Positions 33,511 to 45,870 of a DNA stretch of 64,000 bases are shown here, one piece after another; position 1 is the first letter of the stretch; each line of letters starts with the position of its first letter. A model generated the notes under the pieces. It was not told the origin of the DNA and ran no database searches. It saw only the letters and a program-made list of their open reading frames with translations. Origin of the DNA: Onthophagus taurus. Its lineage: Eukaryota > Arthropoda > Insecta > Coleoptera > Scarabaeidae. Position numbers and translations under genes: made by a program. The stretch is from positions 17,243,501 through 17,307,500 of the forward strand of contig NC_091971.1 of the NCBI RefSeq assembly GCF_036711975.1, given 5' to 3'.

Positions 33511-35219
33511 TCCGATGATCTCAACATCACTAATATCACTTAACACTTAGCATAAATACAGCACGTATAATTATAATTCACGTAATAAGTTTTATTTTTC
33601 TAAACCACTTTATCACCCTTAAATGCCCGCATATCAACTAAAATGCGTTATTAGCGAATCAACATCCAAACATCCCCTCCTTAATTTATTGTGTGAAGAA
33701 GGAATACTGGAAGTGAATAAACAAAAAATGTAAAGACGACGGGGCGAAGCGGTTTTAACTCGTTTTTTTGGTTTTAAAACTCAACCTTTCAATAAAAAAA
33801 TTACTCGTTTTCTCGAAACGTTTCAAATAAAAATTACGTCATTTTATTAAAATAAAACGCACTAATCGAATTTCAATGTTTAACACTTTCTGCAAAAGAA
33901 TCAGGTGCCCAACAAATTATTAAAACGAAGCAGCCAAGACGTTGTATTTTGTATCATCCCTTATTTTTTGTGTCATCAAATATAAATTTTAAAAAGCGAA
34001 TTGAGATATCATGAAATAAAGAACATTTTAAATCGTTGTTATGATAACTTATGATGTAGCCGCTCCGTAGCCTTAACGGGATACCCGCAAAAAAGACTAG
34101 AGAAGTAGTAAGAACAACAATAAATTATATTAAAGGTAGAAATACTAAAACCAAATATGAAAAAAAGATTTTCTGTTTAGTACAAATACATTTTAAATCA
34201 GTCTATTACTTTGTTCGTTTGTTTACATACTTTATTATGATTACTAGAATATTTCAAACATTTTCACATTAGTTTATTCTCTAGTAGTAATCAGTTTACA
34301 AACAAATATTTGTGATGTAATTGGGGAGTACACTTCCAGGCAGTAAAGTCATCGGAGTCGTTTAAACAATCGTAGGTACTTAATTAGCAAATTTAGAGAT
34401 CGGGCGTTTCCATTTTCCTATTGGCCAAGGATTAAGCTTTCGAATGAGACATTGATTATCGAAATCGGTTGAGTGGTTCTCTTGTTATAACCAAAATACT
34501 ATAGATGTAAAATCCTATCTAATTGGGGGCTAGAAAAATGGAGGCTAATTTCGCATAGGTTAATTAATGATCTAATTAACGAATTTTTGCTTCCGATATT
34601 TCGCTTTTTCTAGCTAGTACTTTATTTAATGTTGCAACTTAATAAAATCCTTTCATACCTTATGTATGATCCTTTTGACCCAACCCAACCCAGCCCACCT
34701 AAAGCAAGTGAATCACAGAGGAACCCAACCCCAAAATACTGCAACCCTACAAGATCGACCAACCCATATATACCAATCTTGACATATAATTAGGTCAAGA
34801 TTGGGTTGGCTTTGAGAATACAACCCAATTGATAAGCTAACCTCAAAAAAAAAACAACATAACACAAAGTAAGCAAACCCAATTCTAAACAAAGCCAATT
34901 AATCGCCAACCAACTCTGTCCCAAAGTAATCCTACTCCTAAGTAACTCAGTTCAAGTATAAAGCACTTAGTTACGAAGTAATTCTATTCTAAAACAAACT
35001 AATCCAATCCTAAAACATCTTTACCATAAAGTAATTTAACTCCAACGCAAGCGAAGCTGAAAACAAGTTAATCATAAAGTATCTCAACAGGGAATCGAGT
35101 CAACTCAACTGCAAAGCAACCTAATTACTGTTCTTATCTAAGCTTCTATATGCACGAATTTTAAGAATTTTTAAAGGCACCAACATGACTTCCCTCCATG
35201 TCTGCTATGATAATAATAA
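33511..35219. other. No gene seen
   Basis: AT-rich DNA. Short CCCAA runs (for example CCCAACCCAACCC near 34680) recur in the window and are simple sequence. Confidence 0.5.
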
Positions 35220-35660
35220 TGTTTAGAACGTAGAACGACTTAGTATGTGTACACGCACTTTATTGGCACAATAAAACTTTTCCTTGCACATTAAAATTTT
35301 AGTGTCAGATAAGTTTCATGTCATAATGTATCTTATGTACATTAAGGAAGAGATAATCCATTCTGGGACGCCGTCATGAAACCCTCCGTTTCGAACTAAA
35401 GATGGGTCAACAAGAAAAGCGAATGTACGATTTTTTGATAGACACACTCAAGAAAACTCGTTCATCAATATCCATTTGTACGTATAGACTTTGCCCGATT
35501 GCATCTCTAATGCAAACTGTTGTCTAATCATGGACGTCCTACCTGAAAAAAGTGTTAAGACGTGTTCTTGACTTTATGATATTAATGTTATTTAGCTTTT
35601 TCGCTTCGTACCCAAGTGGGTATATGTTGATCATGTTCTATATCCACTATTTAAATACTA
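35220..35660 (+). repeat. Dispersed repeat, copy 2 (other copy 30740-31165)
   Basis: Blocks matching the first copy in the same order include GACGCCGTCATGAAACCCTC, TTCGCTTCGTACCCAAGTGG and GTATATGTTGATCATG. No open frame spans both copies. Confidence 0.6.
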
Positions 35661-37000
35661 CATGTTTTAGGTCAAAGAGATTTAAATTCCATTATTCGTA
35701 GAGAATTCCAAAAACATAATTTGAAAACATCCAAATAAAAGAAATGTTTAATTATGTACTTTCTACTTCCAGGTTGGTTTGAGTTGGAATGCAATGGCAA
35801 AAGTTTTGTAGTTGATGTATGTTGCATTTGAGGTGAGGCTACACCTTATTTGTTTTCTTCCAGTTGCCACTATCACCCTTGTTTTACAATTTTATTAAGC
35901 TAAAAAAATTGTCAATTGCTTTTCCACAGCTTTGCAAGACTCCATTATTAATTTCAACCTTGCCTTCATGAATATCTATTTTTCTCCTTCGCTTCTCAGA
36001 ATATTCGTTTTCCATCTCTTCACTTTGTATTCGGCTAATAGCGAAACCTATGTGACAATATTGTCATCGAGTTACGAATTTTTTCTTTGCCATTGATTTT
36101 ATCCTTTTTGGCTACTCAAAAATTTTTAATCTTTTCTCTTGCAATACGTTTATCTAAGTATTGAAGTTCAAATTCCTAGTATATAATTGGATAACTTAGG
36201 AAATTTAAAGTAAAACTTGAATCACCAATTAGAATTTTTTATTATCTATACCAAAAAAATTAATTTTAAATATTTTTTGAAACACAAGCCTCAGTAAATC
36301 ATAAGATATAATATTTTTCTATAAAATGCATAAATCTCTTTCCTGCTTACAAATTTAATATCTCAGAAAATTAGAGTATCCTATAAAATATCACCTAGGT
36401 AGATAATTTTATTTCTAAAAATAGAACACATCTTTTTTTTTATTTTAATGTTTTTACATACAACCCAACCCAAATAAAATAAAAATTCAACACTAGATAA
36501 ACTACGAAAACTATTTTTGTTTTTGTACACAAGATGATTTTACAAAGGAATACATTTTTTTTAGTATAATAATCTTGCGTACTATTTTTATGGACACAGT
36601 ACACCTAAATTTTTTTTAAAAAAACATAATGGAATTACTATTGAATTTCCTTAAATTAAAAAAAATACAAAAATTAATTTATTAAGACATCACTAATATA
36701 ATAGAATATTTATACACACTGACGACCTTTTACTTTAGCCACTCGATCCATTTCTGAAAAAAAAGAAACTCACGGCTTAACAACAATAGAGACCTCAATA
36801 ATAAATTTATCACAGACGATCTCTTAAAATCCAACAAAAATAATACACAAAAATCTTCTATTGCTGCTCACGCTTATTATGTAATGATGTAAAAAACGCT
36901 ACTAATAATGACTTTGTGGCTTAAATTGCGTATCATCTGTATAAAACTATCTTTAACATCTTACTCTTAATAATATAGATATAATGAAGGTTTTGGAAAA
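35661..37000. other. No gene seen downstream of GPCPD1
   Basis: AT-rich DNA beyond the GPCPD1 stop. The 3' untranslated region of GPCPD1 must lie in its right part, but no single polyadenylation site could be chosen. Confidence 0.45.
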
Positions 37001-40000
37001 TTATTTACCGCTTTCTAAACTTTCTAATGAGGTAGCTGTGGAAACATTATCACGCTCATAATCTAGCTTGGTTTTCTTGAAAGGATAATCCGGTTCAGGT
37101 TCTTCAGGTGGAGCAGTAGCCGCTATACGAATTAATTCTTTCTGTGATTCACGACCTTCCAACAAATAAATATTATCTTTATCTTCTCTATCCAAATATT
37201 GGCAGATCTTATCGTAAATAATTCCATGAAGACCAAGATCTTTTACATAAGTTATTGTATTTACATCATCTAAATCATCACCCCAACAAAACATAATTAT
37301 TCCTTTATCTAATCCATATTGAGCCTACGAAACAAATAATTAAAAAAAAATAATTTTAACAATTTTTATAACCCACCAAAGAGGCATCTCTTAAAATATC
37401 CTCAGTATGGGCACTCACACCCAAAATTTCATGCATTTTCGAGAAATGCACCGCATTTGTCATGTTCCAACATCGTTGGTCATCGTATGGCGGATATCTT
37501 TTTGTATCTCCTTGTGTAAGGAACATAACAGGGTACTTATTTTGTTTTAAACGAACCATCGATACCACATCTGGATTGAAACTTGAAAAAACAATCTCTC
37601 TTACGCCCGCGTACTGAAGAACCACCTCCAAAATCGTATCGACGAAGATATTAAGATCTTGCGTTTCACGTAATTCTTCGCCACCATCTAACAGTTTATT
37701 AGGGCATTTAATTTCTATATTAAAACCCGATTTGGTGTCAAGAATTTCCAAGGCGGATTGAAGGGTGGGGAAGGGTTGGTGATCTTCTAAATCATCATCA
37801 GCGAATCGGCTTAATTTTGATTTTCCCTCAACTAAATGGTAAATCTATGTAAAAAAAAGATGGAAAAAATTTAATTAAGTATCCACTAAAAAACAGTTAG
37901 TACAAGAAAAGCAACAACAACGGTACATTAAATCGAACGTCCCACAATAGATGATGATATCCATTATTTTCTATGGAAGCGAACAGCGAAGATTAAAGTT
38001 CCAAAAACAACAACTCCAAATCTAAATAGTAACGGAAATTGGGCTAAGAGCAATCAAGAACAAGCTTATTTGTTTATATATAAATACTTTTACAGTCCAA
38101 CAACTATGTTAAATATTGTTCCAAGCATAACTCAAAGTGAGGAGGAGAGCAATATACCACCTGTAAGGATGAGAGAACTTTATTATGAAATATAATACAA
38201 AAATTAAGTATAAAGAAATCAGCAGCATATGAACTGAGCTAATTAATGGAGAACCTAGAAACATTTACCAAAACGAGCGATTACCAAACTATTACATATA
38301 ATTAATGCTGCTTTTAAACAAAAATGCTTCCCAAGTGTGTTGGACACAAAGAAATTGTATATATAGAAGCCGCATCGCCTATGTTCACCGGTTTGAAGCC
38401 AACGCAAGAGCATTTGTTTGGAAACAAAATTGACCTTGGTCCTAGCGACAGAGGCGTGTACGATTTAGATGAAATTGGTCAGACTTTATCCAGCGGCGTA
38501 TCCAAAGAGCATCCTAATTTCTTATATAAAATTACAATTAAAAATTAATTGTTAAACTAACTACAAATTGAAAAATTATTGTATTAGCACTTTTATAAAT
38601 TGTAGAATACATTGTTTTTTATATCTTTGTCAAGTTTTAATAAGACTTGAAAGTATTAAATACAATAAATATAATGTAATTTTTTAAATTAATCAGAGGA
38701 CGTAGAAACAATATACTTGGTAAATGATACAAGAATGTATGTAGTATTTTGATTGATAAGTTTTATATCTAACTAAAAGTACTAGTATACTCTACATACA
38801 ATATTTATAAAGAAAATATAAATAAATAAAAATGAAGAAAAACGAATCATTTATTGATTCGCAAATAGGTTTATTTATTTTAGTGTATGCCTTATTCTAG
38901 GGGCAATAGTATTCGGGAATGTTCGGCGATAATCGGCCGCTGGTCCGATCTGTGCACGTTCATTGTTTCAACCGGTTTCGACAAAGGTTGTTAGTAAACA
39001 AACCGCGTGTTGCGTTGGCTTCAAGTTTTAGTGTTTACAACTGCTTCTATATATACAATTTCTTTGGTTGGACAAGTTGCTGAAATAATAATGATACCAA
39101 AACATGGTAAATCCCCCACAGATGTTGCATCATATAGACCAATCTCATTATTACCGTTACTATCAAAACTATTTGAATAGTTACTATTAAAAAAATTAAA
39201 AGTTGACATAGAAGAAAAAGCTCTAATACCGGCACATCAATTTGGGATTGAAATTCCTCAAGGAAGTGTGCTTGGCCCAACACTGTACTTATTCTACATC
39301 TTCGACCTTCCTCAGATACCATAAACTTTAACAGCTACATTCGTAGATAATACAGCTTTCTTGGCTGTTGCAGAAAATGAAAAAGTTGCTATTGGCGTTA
39401 AATTCAATCGAAAATTAAACCAAACGATGGCTAATAAAATTAAATATAAATAAATCGACATACATAAACTTTATTTATAAGAAAGTAAACTATGTCCCAG
39501 TACACATAAATGGCAATGCAGTTTTATACGTTGACAACGGGGGACAACTCAAAGATTCCAAAACAAAGTACTAAAGTGCATACTAAATACACAATGAGGA
39601 TGTTCTGCGTCGCCTTCAGTGGATGAAACCGTTCGATTTAGTAAAATAGTATCCTAGTCGATCCAAACGTGAGCAATAGTGTGAAATTATAACAAAAAAC
39701 ACTGAAATATGTATTCTGCGCATCGCAGTGTGCGTGTTTTGTGTTCCTACAATGCTAGCTTCCTACGCTTCCTACTAAGCAGCGCTGGGCATATGAACAA
39801 TAAGGGAGATTAAATTTGTGCCCAAATAACTCAAAAACTTCCTCTGCAAAGCCTCAATACGAGCCATCTACACTGTGTACATAAAGTAAGGAATCAATTC
39901 GTTAAAAATTCGGAGGATATTCTTCAAGAAAAACGGCTAGGATATCTATGTCCATATTCAGCTATCTTCGAAAAAAATACTATTACTATTTTATTTCGGA

Positions 40001-43000
40001 TAAACGATAATATGGTTTTATCTTAACATTGTCTACTTAATTAAATGCTGAAACTGAAACCCTTCTTGTGCCAGGCAGTATCTCAAACCATTGATAAATT
40101 CATGGTAGACCCCAATAATTGTTTCTTTACTAAGTCGCCGAACGACACAAGTATACTTTTGTAGGTCCGAAGATCTTAATGGCCATTCAATTGACCCACG
40201 CCTTCCAATCCATCTGTTAGGAAATGCCACTTCATTGAGATATTGTGCATAATGTGGTTGTGCATCATCTTGCATGTACCATAAATTTTCGTCACATAGC
40301 ATCGGGACATTAGCACTGGGGTTAATGAATTTCTTAAATTGGGGAATAGATATTGTTGTAAGAAATCAAGATGTCTCTTTAAAAAAGTAAGTTCTATCTG
40401 GGATTTTCTATTGCCCAATACAGACAGTTTTGTCTACATTTCAAATTTATCTTAAAAGTGAGCGTTCCAAAAAATAACTTAGACATCCAAGCCTTTTTTC
40501 TGGAAGAATATCCCCCGAATTTTTATCGACTTGATTCCTTACTTTATGTACACGGTGTATAAAGCGTCCGAAGGATTCCAAACCACTGAGGCCAAATTCA
40601 AAACACTACCGACATACGCCGCATACAAGGAAGCGATGTTCCGCAGATTAGTAAGGGACGGGAAATACGAATAATAAAACCTTACCGTTTTAAAGCATCT
40701 AAAAAGAGTTTTGAGTCAAGAATAACACCAAGGTCTCAAATTTGAGAAGTAATGTTTACAAAATTAGTTTCCAGGCGATACTTAACATTTTTAGGGTATC
40801 GCTTCCTACTAAATGTAATTTGATAGTACTTATTGCAATTAAGAAACAAATAATTTTTGAAGCAATAGTCTTGGAGACGCTCAAGATCCTCTTCAAGCAA
40901 TAAGCTATCGGATATGGAACTAACCCCGGAAAAAATTTTACAGTCAATTAAAAAAATTATACTAAAATTACTAAAGTCCGTATATATAGCATCAACCTGG
41001 AGATAACGTGGGAAAAGAACCAAATTTGTTTCTACCGACCGTCCACGTAGGAAACCATGCTGTTGATGAATGATTTGTGGATGAATGCAGTGGTATAAGT
41101 GGTTATACACTAGTTTTTCAAAGACCTTTGAAACAATAGGTACAAGAGAAATTGCACGATAATGAGTGACCAAGTGTTTTTTACCATACTTGAAAATAGA
41201 TACCTTTACAGCGAGACTGAAAATGTGGTATAAGGGTATAGCTAGTTCCTTGGCACAGCTGATAATAAACCCACCAGGCAAACCATCTGGACCTGGACGA
41301 TTTAGGGTTAATTAAACTCAGTAGACCTGCAACTTCCTGTAGTCAAAACCAAGTACAGGACAGAAAAAATGAACTGCTAGTGGAAGGTTGATCGTCAAGA
41401 TTTCCGGCTATACAGGATGTTTCTGTAAGTCGTGGCATAATTTTAATCACAAATACTGGAGTAAAAGTGATGACGATTCCTGTAAAAATTTTTGGTCTAA
41501 ACCCATAAACAAAGTGAATTTATTAACAACAAAAATAACAAATTACAAAAACAATTCTTCAAACGTAAATAGCAATAAATAATCAGTAAACAAAAATAAA
41601 ATAAAAACTTGAAAAACAACAACAAAATTAAATAAAGTATAGCACATATTAAACTAAATGCTCGAAATGGAGGACATTTCGAGCAGCTTTAATGCACGTT
41701 TCAAAGCGACACGGCGCCGACGTCTTAAATGAACTTGTTTTTTACATTACATAAAACTTGTATGTTCCGACAATGGAACACCAGGCCTATTATGCACTCT
41801 CAATCGAAAATATATTTTAGGCCCCTGACTACAGAATAGTTGACTACAATAATTGACGTTAATTTCAAGCGGAAGCTACGTTTATTCAGCAAAGGGAATT
41901 TTTAGATGGAATGAAGAATCAATTGATGCAAGGGATCATGACGAAGAAGATGATATTTCTTTAGCTCAACTCAGAAAGCCGCTTCAGCTTCAATGTGTTC
42001 CAGCTCAACGGAATTGGTGCAACATCGATACGAATCCTACATTTGAAACTTTTGTGTGTCCAAAACCTCAAACAGACCAACCTATGGATCCGGTGAGCTG
42101 TTTTGAATTATTTTTTGACGAAGAAATATGCAATTTTTTAGTAAAAATGTTTGTTGGTTATGCAAAATCAAAGGGAGAGCATAATTTTGACATAGATACA
42201 AATGAATTGAAATGTTTTATAGCAATTCTTTCGGTATCAGGATATATCCGTTTGTCCAGGTGGAGAATGTCGTGGGAAACCGATACTGAAACATATAATG
42301 TTTCAAATGCAATGAAAATGGTGCAAATGCAATGAGGCGAAATGGATTTGAAGAAATAAAAAAATATGTCCATTGTGCAGATAATGAAAATCTAATTGCA
42401 TATATTGAATATATTCAATATATTGAATTCACTATTGAACATCTTAGTGTAGATGAAAGTATGGTGCCGTACTACGGACGTTATTCGACAAAAAATATAT
42501 ACGTATTTCAATTTTATTTTTAGAGTCAGTACGAACATGACTCTGAAATTTTAATTTGTAACTTTGGAAATGACATAAATCTTGATATTTCATATTTGAA
42601 TCTATTATTGTGCCCAAAAACTATTCTCTGAAGATGGCTTGTAGCCGAAACTAGTAAGACTCAAGTTTATTATCTAATTAAAGACCAGTTTACAAGTACA
42701 AAAAACATTTTATATTATTTCTCCTAAATAAAAAAGTTTCTGTTACACAACCAAAAGTTATTTCCCGATATAATCGCTATATGGGGGGCGTTGACAGGAT
42801 GGATGAAAATATAGATAGATACCGAAAAGAAATAAGAATTGCATTTTGCATCGATACGGGTATACATAATGCCTGGCAAATTTACCGTCGACATACACCA
42901 AACGTAGACTATTTAAAATTTAGGCGAGAAGTTGTACAAATTTATCTTGGCAAATATGGAAGCAAGCCAGTTGGAACAGGTCGACCTAAATCCTCGAAGG

Positions 43001-45870
43001 CATTTGATACACGTGTACCGAATGAAATTCGATTTGACTGCGTAAATCACTGGATGGTTCTGGCAGCAAAACAAAACAGCTGTGCTTTGTGCAAAAAGAA
43101 TTCCACAAAAAATGTGAGAAATGTAATGTAAATTTACATGAACCTTGTTTTAAATCATTTCCTGTGTTGTGATTTAAAACAGATATGTCCTGTATAATAT
43201 TTTTTTAGTTTATTGTCAATAAATGGCACATACTTTTCATTTCTAATTAATTCGATTTATTACTTATAACAATTCACAACAGGCCTGGTGTCCATTTTTG
43301 GAACATACAAAAAACACAATACAGGCATCCACGACGACCGTCCATTAGAAATATATAGAGAACCAAATGAAGTGGGATTTTGAAAATTTGTGAACTTATG
43401 ATGATTCATGCGAGATTTTTAACTAAAATATTTTCACTTGTATGTTACATATCCTATACCTAAGTTGAGTCATTTTTGAGATATTAATTTTTTTAATCAA
43501 AAATGTCAGCTACAACGTTACTTTCAATAATTTATAAATCAGCTACCATCATCTACTCTGACCGCTTTTTGCCTTATGATGAATGACAGATTTTCTTACG
43601 TCATTTATGACGGCGTTTTAACGACAGAGCGTTAATACTTGAGAGTAAACATACTCCATCATGTTGGTTAAGCATGTTCTGAATCCTAAGTTGATATACC
43701 AAAAGTCGAGTGTTTTCTGATTTTTTGAACACATGTTTGCTAGAGCAAATTTTTTTAGAAAAAATCGAATAACTCGAGAACGGCCAAATCAAATTGCAAA
43801 AAGTAAAGTTATTCATAAACCTTGAAAATAGACAAACCCAAATATGTAAAAATATATAGGTGTTCCATTTCAAAAATAAAGTTGGTAGCGATTTCCGGTA
43901 TAACCGGAAGTGCTAGAAATCTTAAAATATTTTAGTAGAAGATAATACTTAAATCTGAATTCTCAAATTTTTATTTTGGCCAGAACCCCAGAGACGTCTA
44001 ATAACCGGTCTCAATGAGACAGCCTGTATAAATATTATGTTTTTATAACTTTCATGTAACCAATATCAATTAAAAAATGTCAAAAATTCAAAAAAAAATT
44101 AATTCATGCAAAAACGGGTTTATAACATTGCACTGTTTGGAAATTTAATCTTCCTAAGACAAACCACATTGCAAAAAATTTAAGAAAATGTTTAAAAATG
44201 TCTTTGAAGGCCTATATTTTAGCCATTTATGGGTTTAGACCAAACATTTTTACACAAATCTACTGTAATATTTGTGATTAAAATTATGCCATGACTTACA
44301 GAAACACCTGTATAAACAGAAGAAAAATATTTGAAGAACAATTTCGATACATCCGCCCGACCTCTATATTATATAACCTTGATTTAAAAAAATTGTGTGA
44401 TAAGACATTAAGTAACTAATAATAAAATTTAAAAATAGATTGCAAAACATATTTATGTTGTTATGTAATTTTATAGTCTGGAAAAACCACTTGAAATTCC
44501 ACTTATTCAATTTTATGAAATAAAACATCACACATTATTATTTAAAAAATTACCTTTAACATTGTTAATTGTTCTGAAGTTAAATCCCTCAATGGAAGTT
44601 CAAACATATCGGTATCCTCAAGATTTTTTTTCTTATGCGTCGCGATACACACATAAAAATCGTGGTAAATAATGGGTACCAAATCTTTTGTTAATTGAAC
44701 ATCAAATTCAACGAAATCCGCCCCAACATTGATCGCAGTTTTTAAACTGGCGATGGTATTCTCTCTAATATCCGCGCAGTTTTCAGTTTTAAAACTATTT
44801 CCAGACCCTCTATGTCCAATATTCAACCCAGTTCGATCTTTATTCCAATATCTTTGATAACTAACTTCCATGTTACAATTAAAATTCTCCAAAGGTTTGA
44901 TAACAAGATAGTTTAATCTCAATTCGCCCAATGGTCTTTGTTTCATGCTAGTTAAAGGCAAAACAACACTACCTTTCGTGTGTTCTACAGCCCCAGGTAA
45001 TAAATAAGTAAATCCTGCATGATAAGGTGGTTCATCATCAATTGCTTTTGAACTGTATATGTAAAAATCAATTAAAAATGCTGTGGTTTCACGATTTACA
45101 AGGAATATTTTAAATGTTAAAAAGTCTCCTGATACATATTTATGTCCAAATTGACCTTGAGGTACAAATTCATAGTCTGAATCAGATGTTAATTCAGCAA
45201 CTTCCACATAACTAAACTTTGGCTTATCTTCCATATGATCAACACTTAATGATTCTTCTTGACAATCCATAACTTTTTTTGGATAGTGTTTTACTAAACT
45301 TACAGGTGTGATTTTGACATAAATTGTACGATCTTGAAAACGAGGTCTAAACAATTTAAATGGATTCTTAGTTAATTGTAACATAGTTATTGTTCCTTCT
45401 GTTAACCAGCCTTTATCTATATGGACTTCTTCATCGTAATTACCATAAGTCTGGCATGGTGTTGTTGGTTTTGGGCTTGGGCATTCCGGTTTAATTATGC
45501 GAGGATTTATATTAGTTTCCCAAGATCTTATTAAAACTTTTACTTCCGGCTCAATAATAATGCAAATACAATAACGGTAAAATACCCTTTGGTTAATGGG
45601 GACTTTTAATTTAATTGACCAAACGTCATTACGACCTTTTACTAGTGGTTTACACTTCTCTGGTTCCCAACTTCCAAGTTCTGGAGTACTTCCAATGACA
45701 CAAACAACTTCATCTGGTTGTAGTGGAGGCACACATATCCGAAATAACCATGGTCTATACTTTATAGATTCCTCTGATTCTTCCTCACTTTCTCCCATTT
45801 CGCTCAAGGTATGTTTAGCGTGTCTTATCAAATCGTTGTTTGGGTCTTCGAGAAAAAACCACTCCTGCAT
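37001..45870 (-). CDS. GPCPD1: Glycerophosphocholine phosphodiesterase GPCPD1
   Basis: Three coding exons: 45870-44554, 37844-37377 and 37324-37001, joined in phase 0 with GT-AG introns of 6,709 and 52 bases, giving 702 residues (vertebrate GPCPD1 is about 670). The enzyme hydrolyses glycerophosphocholine to choline and glycerol-3-phosphate in the cytosol. Residues ~40-120 form a CBM20 carbohydrate-binding domain (VIGSTPELGSWEPEKCKPL). The GDPD domain starts at LNIGHRGSGNS and carries EFDVQLTKD, YHDF, GFNIEIKCP, EIVFSSFNPDV, PVMFLTQG and IMFCWGDD, so the catalytic HRG, metal-binding ExD and HD are intact. The exon join reads LTMLK then IYHLVEG. A noncoding 5' exon ends at 45964, spliced to 45881. 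The last codons (ESGK, stop) overlap a possible donor, so another 3' exon is not excluded. Neighbour PNUTS lies upstream in the same orientation. Confidence 0.95.
38000..39640 (+). pseudogene. Jockey-like non-LTR remnant, interrupted
   Basis: The plus strand before 38338 reads NGNWAKSNQEQAYLF, ITQSEEESNIPPV and INAAFKQKCFPSV. After the insertion it resumes at 39067 with VAEIIMIPKHGKSPTDVASY, RPISLLPLLSKLFE, a stop, then GSVLGPTLYLFYI. The catalytic FADD box has decayed to FVDN. A block between the two middle motifs is deleted. It is an old, dead copy lying antisense in the GPCPD1 intron. Confidence 0.75.
38347..39066. mobile_element. 720-bp DNA transposon with 8-bp target duplication (hAT- or P-like, non-autonomous)
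   Basis: Perfect 24-bp terminal inverted repeats (38347-38370 and 39043-39066, starting CAAAGAAATTGTATATATAG) are flanked by the duplication GTTGGACA at 38339-38346 and 39067-39074. Removing the element rejoins the jockey-like reading across the gap. Subterminal inverted copies of TTGAAGCCAACGCAA lie at about 38394 and 39013-39028. A short frame (38324-38548) in the left half has no recognised domain. An 8-bp duplication points to the hAT or P superfamily. Confidence 0.85.
39720..41340 (-). pseudogene. Second jockey-like non-LTR remnant, internally deleted
   Basis: Minus-strand order: PGPDGLPGGFIISCAKELAI, HYRAISLVPIVSKVFEKLVY and QHGFLRGRSVETNLV, then a deletion that removes the catalytic core, then EEDLERLQDYC, and finally a C-terminal segment AAYVGSVLNLASVVWNPSDA. 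After a DD41D insertion (39871-40557) it continues as ARIEALQRKFLSYLG. It is dead and lies in the sense direction of GPCPD1, within its intron. Confidence 0.8.
39871..40557 (-). mobile_element. Internally deleted DD41D element with ~90-bp TIRs
   Basis: Ends read CACTGTGTACATAAAGTAAG and, inverted, CACCGTGTACATAAAGTAAG, flanked by TA (39869-39870, 40558-40559). It is 687 bp. A minus-strand transposase fragment (about 40302-40033) reads MQDDAQPHYAQYLNEVAFPN then RWIGRRGSIEWPLRSSD and ends FQFQHLIK, matching the second catalytic aspartate region and C-terminus of DD41D transposases. The third catalytic aspartate motif is lost. It interrupts the jockey-like remnant between WNPSDA and ARIEAL. Confidence 0.85.
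41755..43315 (+). pseudogene. piggyBac transposase remnant
   Basis: Coding blocks on the plus strand: 41853-42335 (DDISLAQLRKPLQLQ, MDPVSCFELFFDEEICNFL, ELKCFIAILSVSGYIRLSRW), 42332-42523 (EHLSVDESMVPYYGRYSTKN, with the catalytic aspartate of the DES box) and about 42731-43131 (QPKVISRYNRY, MGGVDRMDENIDRYRKEIRI, and a terminal CALCKKN cysteine motif). This is the order of the DDE_Tnp_1_7 domain. The stretch after GRYSTKN is replaced by about 200 bp containing a hammerhead motif, and frames shift. Subterminal inverted repeats (41758-41788 and 43283-43310, TATGTTCC...GGAACACCAGGCC) bracket the coding blocks. Confidence 0.85.
42622..42668 (+). ncRNA. Second hammerhead-like motif, Penelope-type
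   Basis: CTGAAGA (42628-42634, consensus CUGANGA) is followed by an extra T, stem II GGCT/AGCC with a 3-base loop, GAAA (42647-42650), a palindromic stem III ACTAGT and cleavage triplet GTA ending at 42656. Stem I is short: TCT (42625-42627) pairs with AGA (42657-42659). Architecture and stem II match the motif at 20347-20390. The surrounding ~200 bp replaces part of the piggyBac transposase, so it is probably the 3' fragment of an inserted Penelope-like element. Confidence 0.6.
43860..44035. repeat. Repeat fragment with a mariner-type end
   Basis: GGTAGCGATTTCCGGTATAA near 43885 and the terminal-looking CAATGAGACAGCCTGTATA at about 44014-44032 resemble ends of Tc1/mariner-type repeats. No matching inverted end was found. 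Confidence 0.4.

Larger units (their letters stand above)
41413..44310. mobile_element. DD41D element with ~95-bp TIRs, host to a piggyBac insertion
   Basis: CAGGATGTTTCTGTAAGTCG at 41413 and the inverse at 44310 are flanked by TA on both sides. Arms pair for about 95 bp, out to GGTCTAAACCCATAAA. Inside the left end, about 41715-41660 (minus) encodes the C-terminus of a DD41D-type transposase (TCIKAARNVLHFEHL). The rest of the transposase is missing. A piggyBac (about 41755-43315) lies in the middle, and part of another repeat (43860-44030) to its right. Confidence 0.75.
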
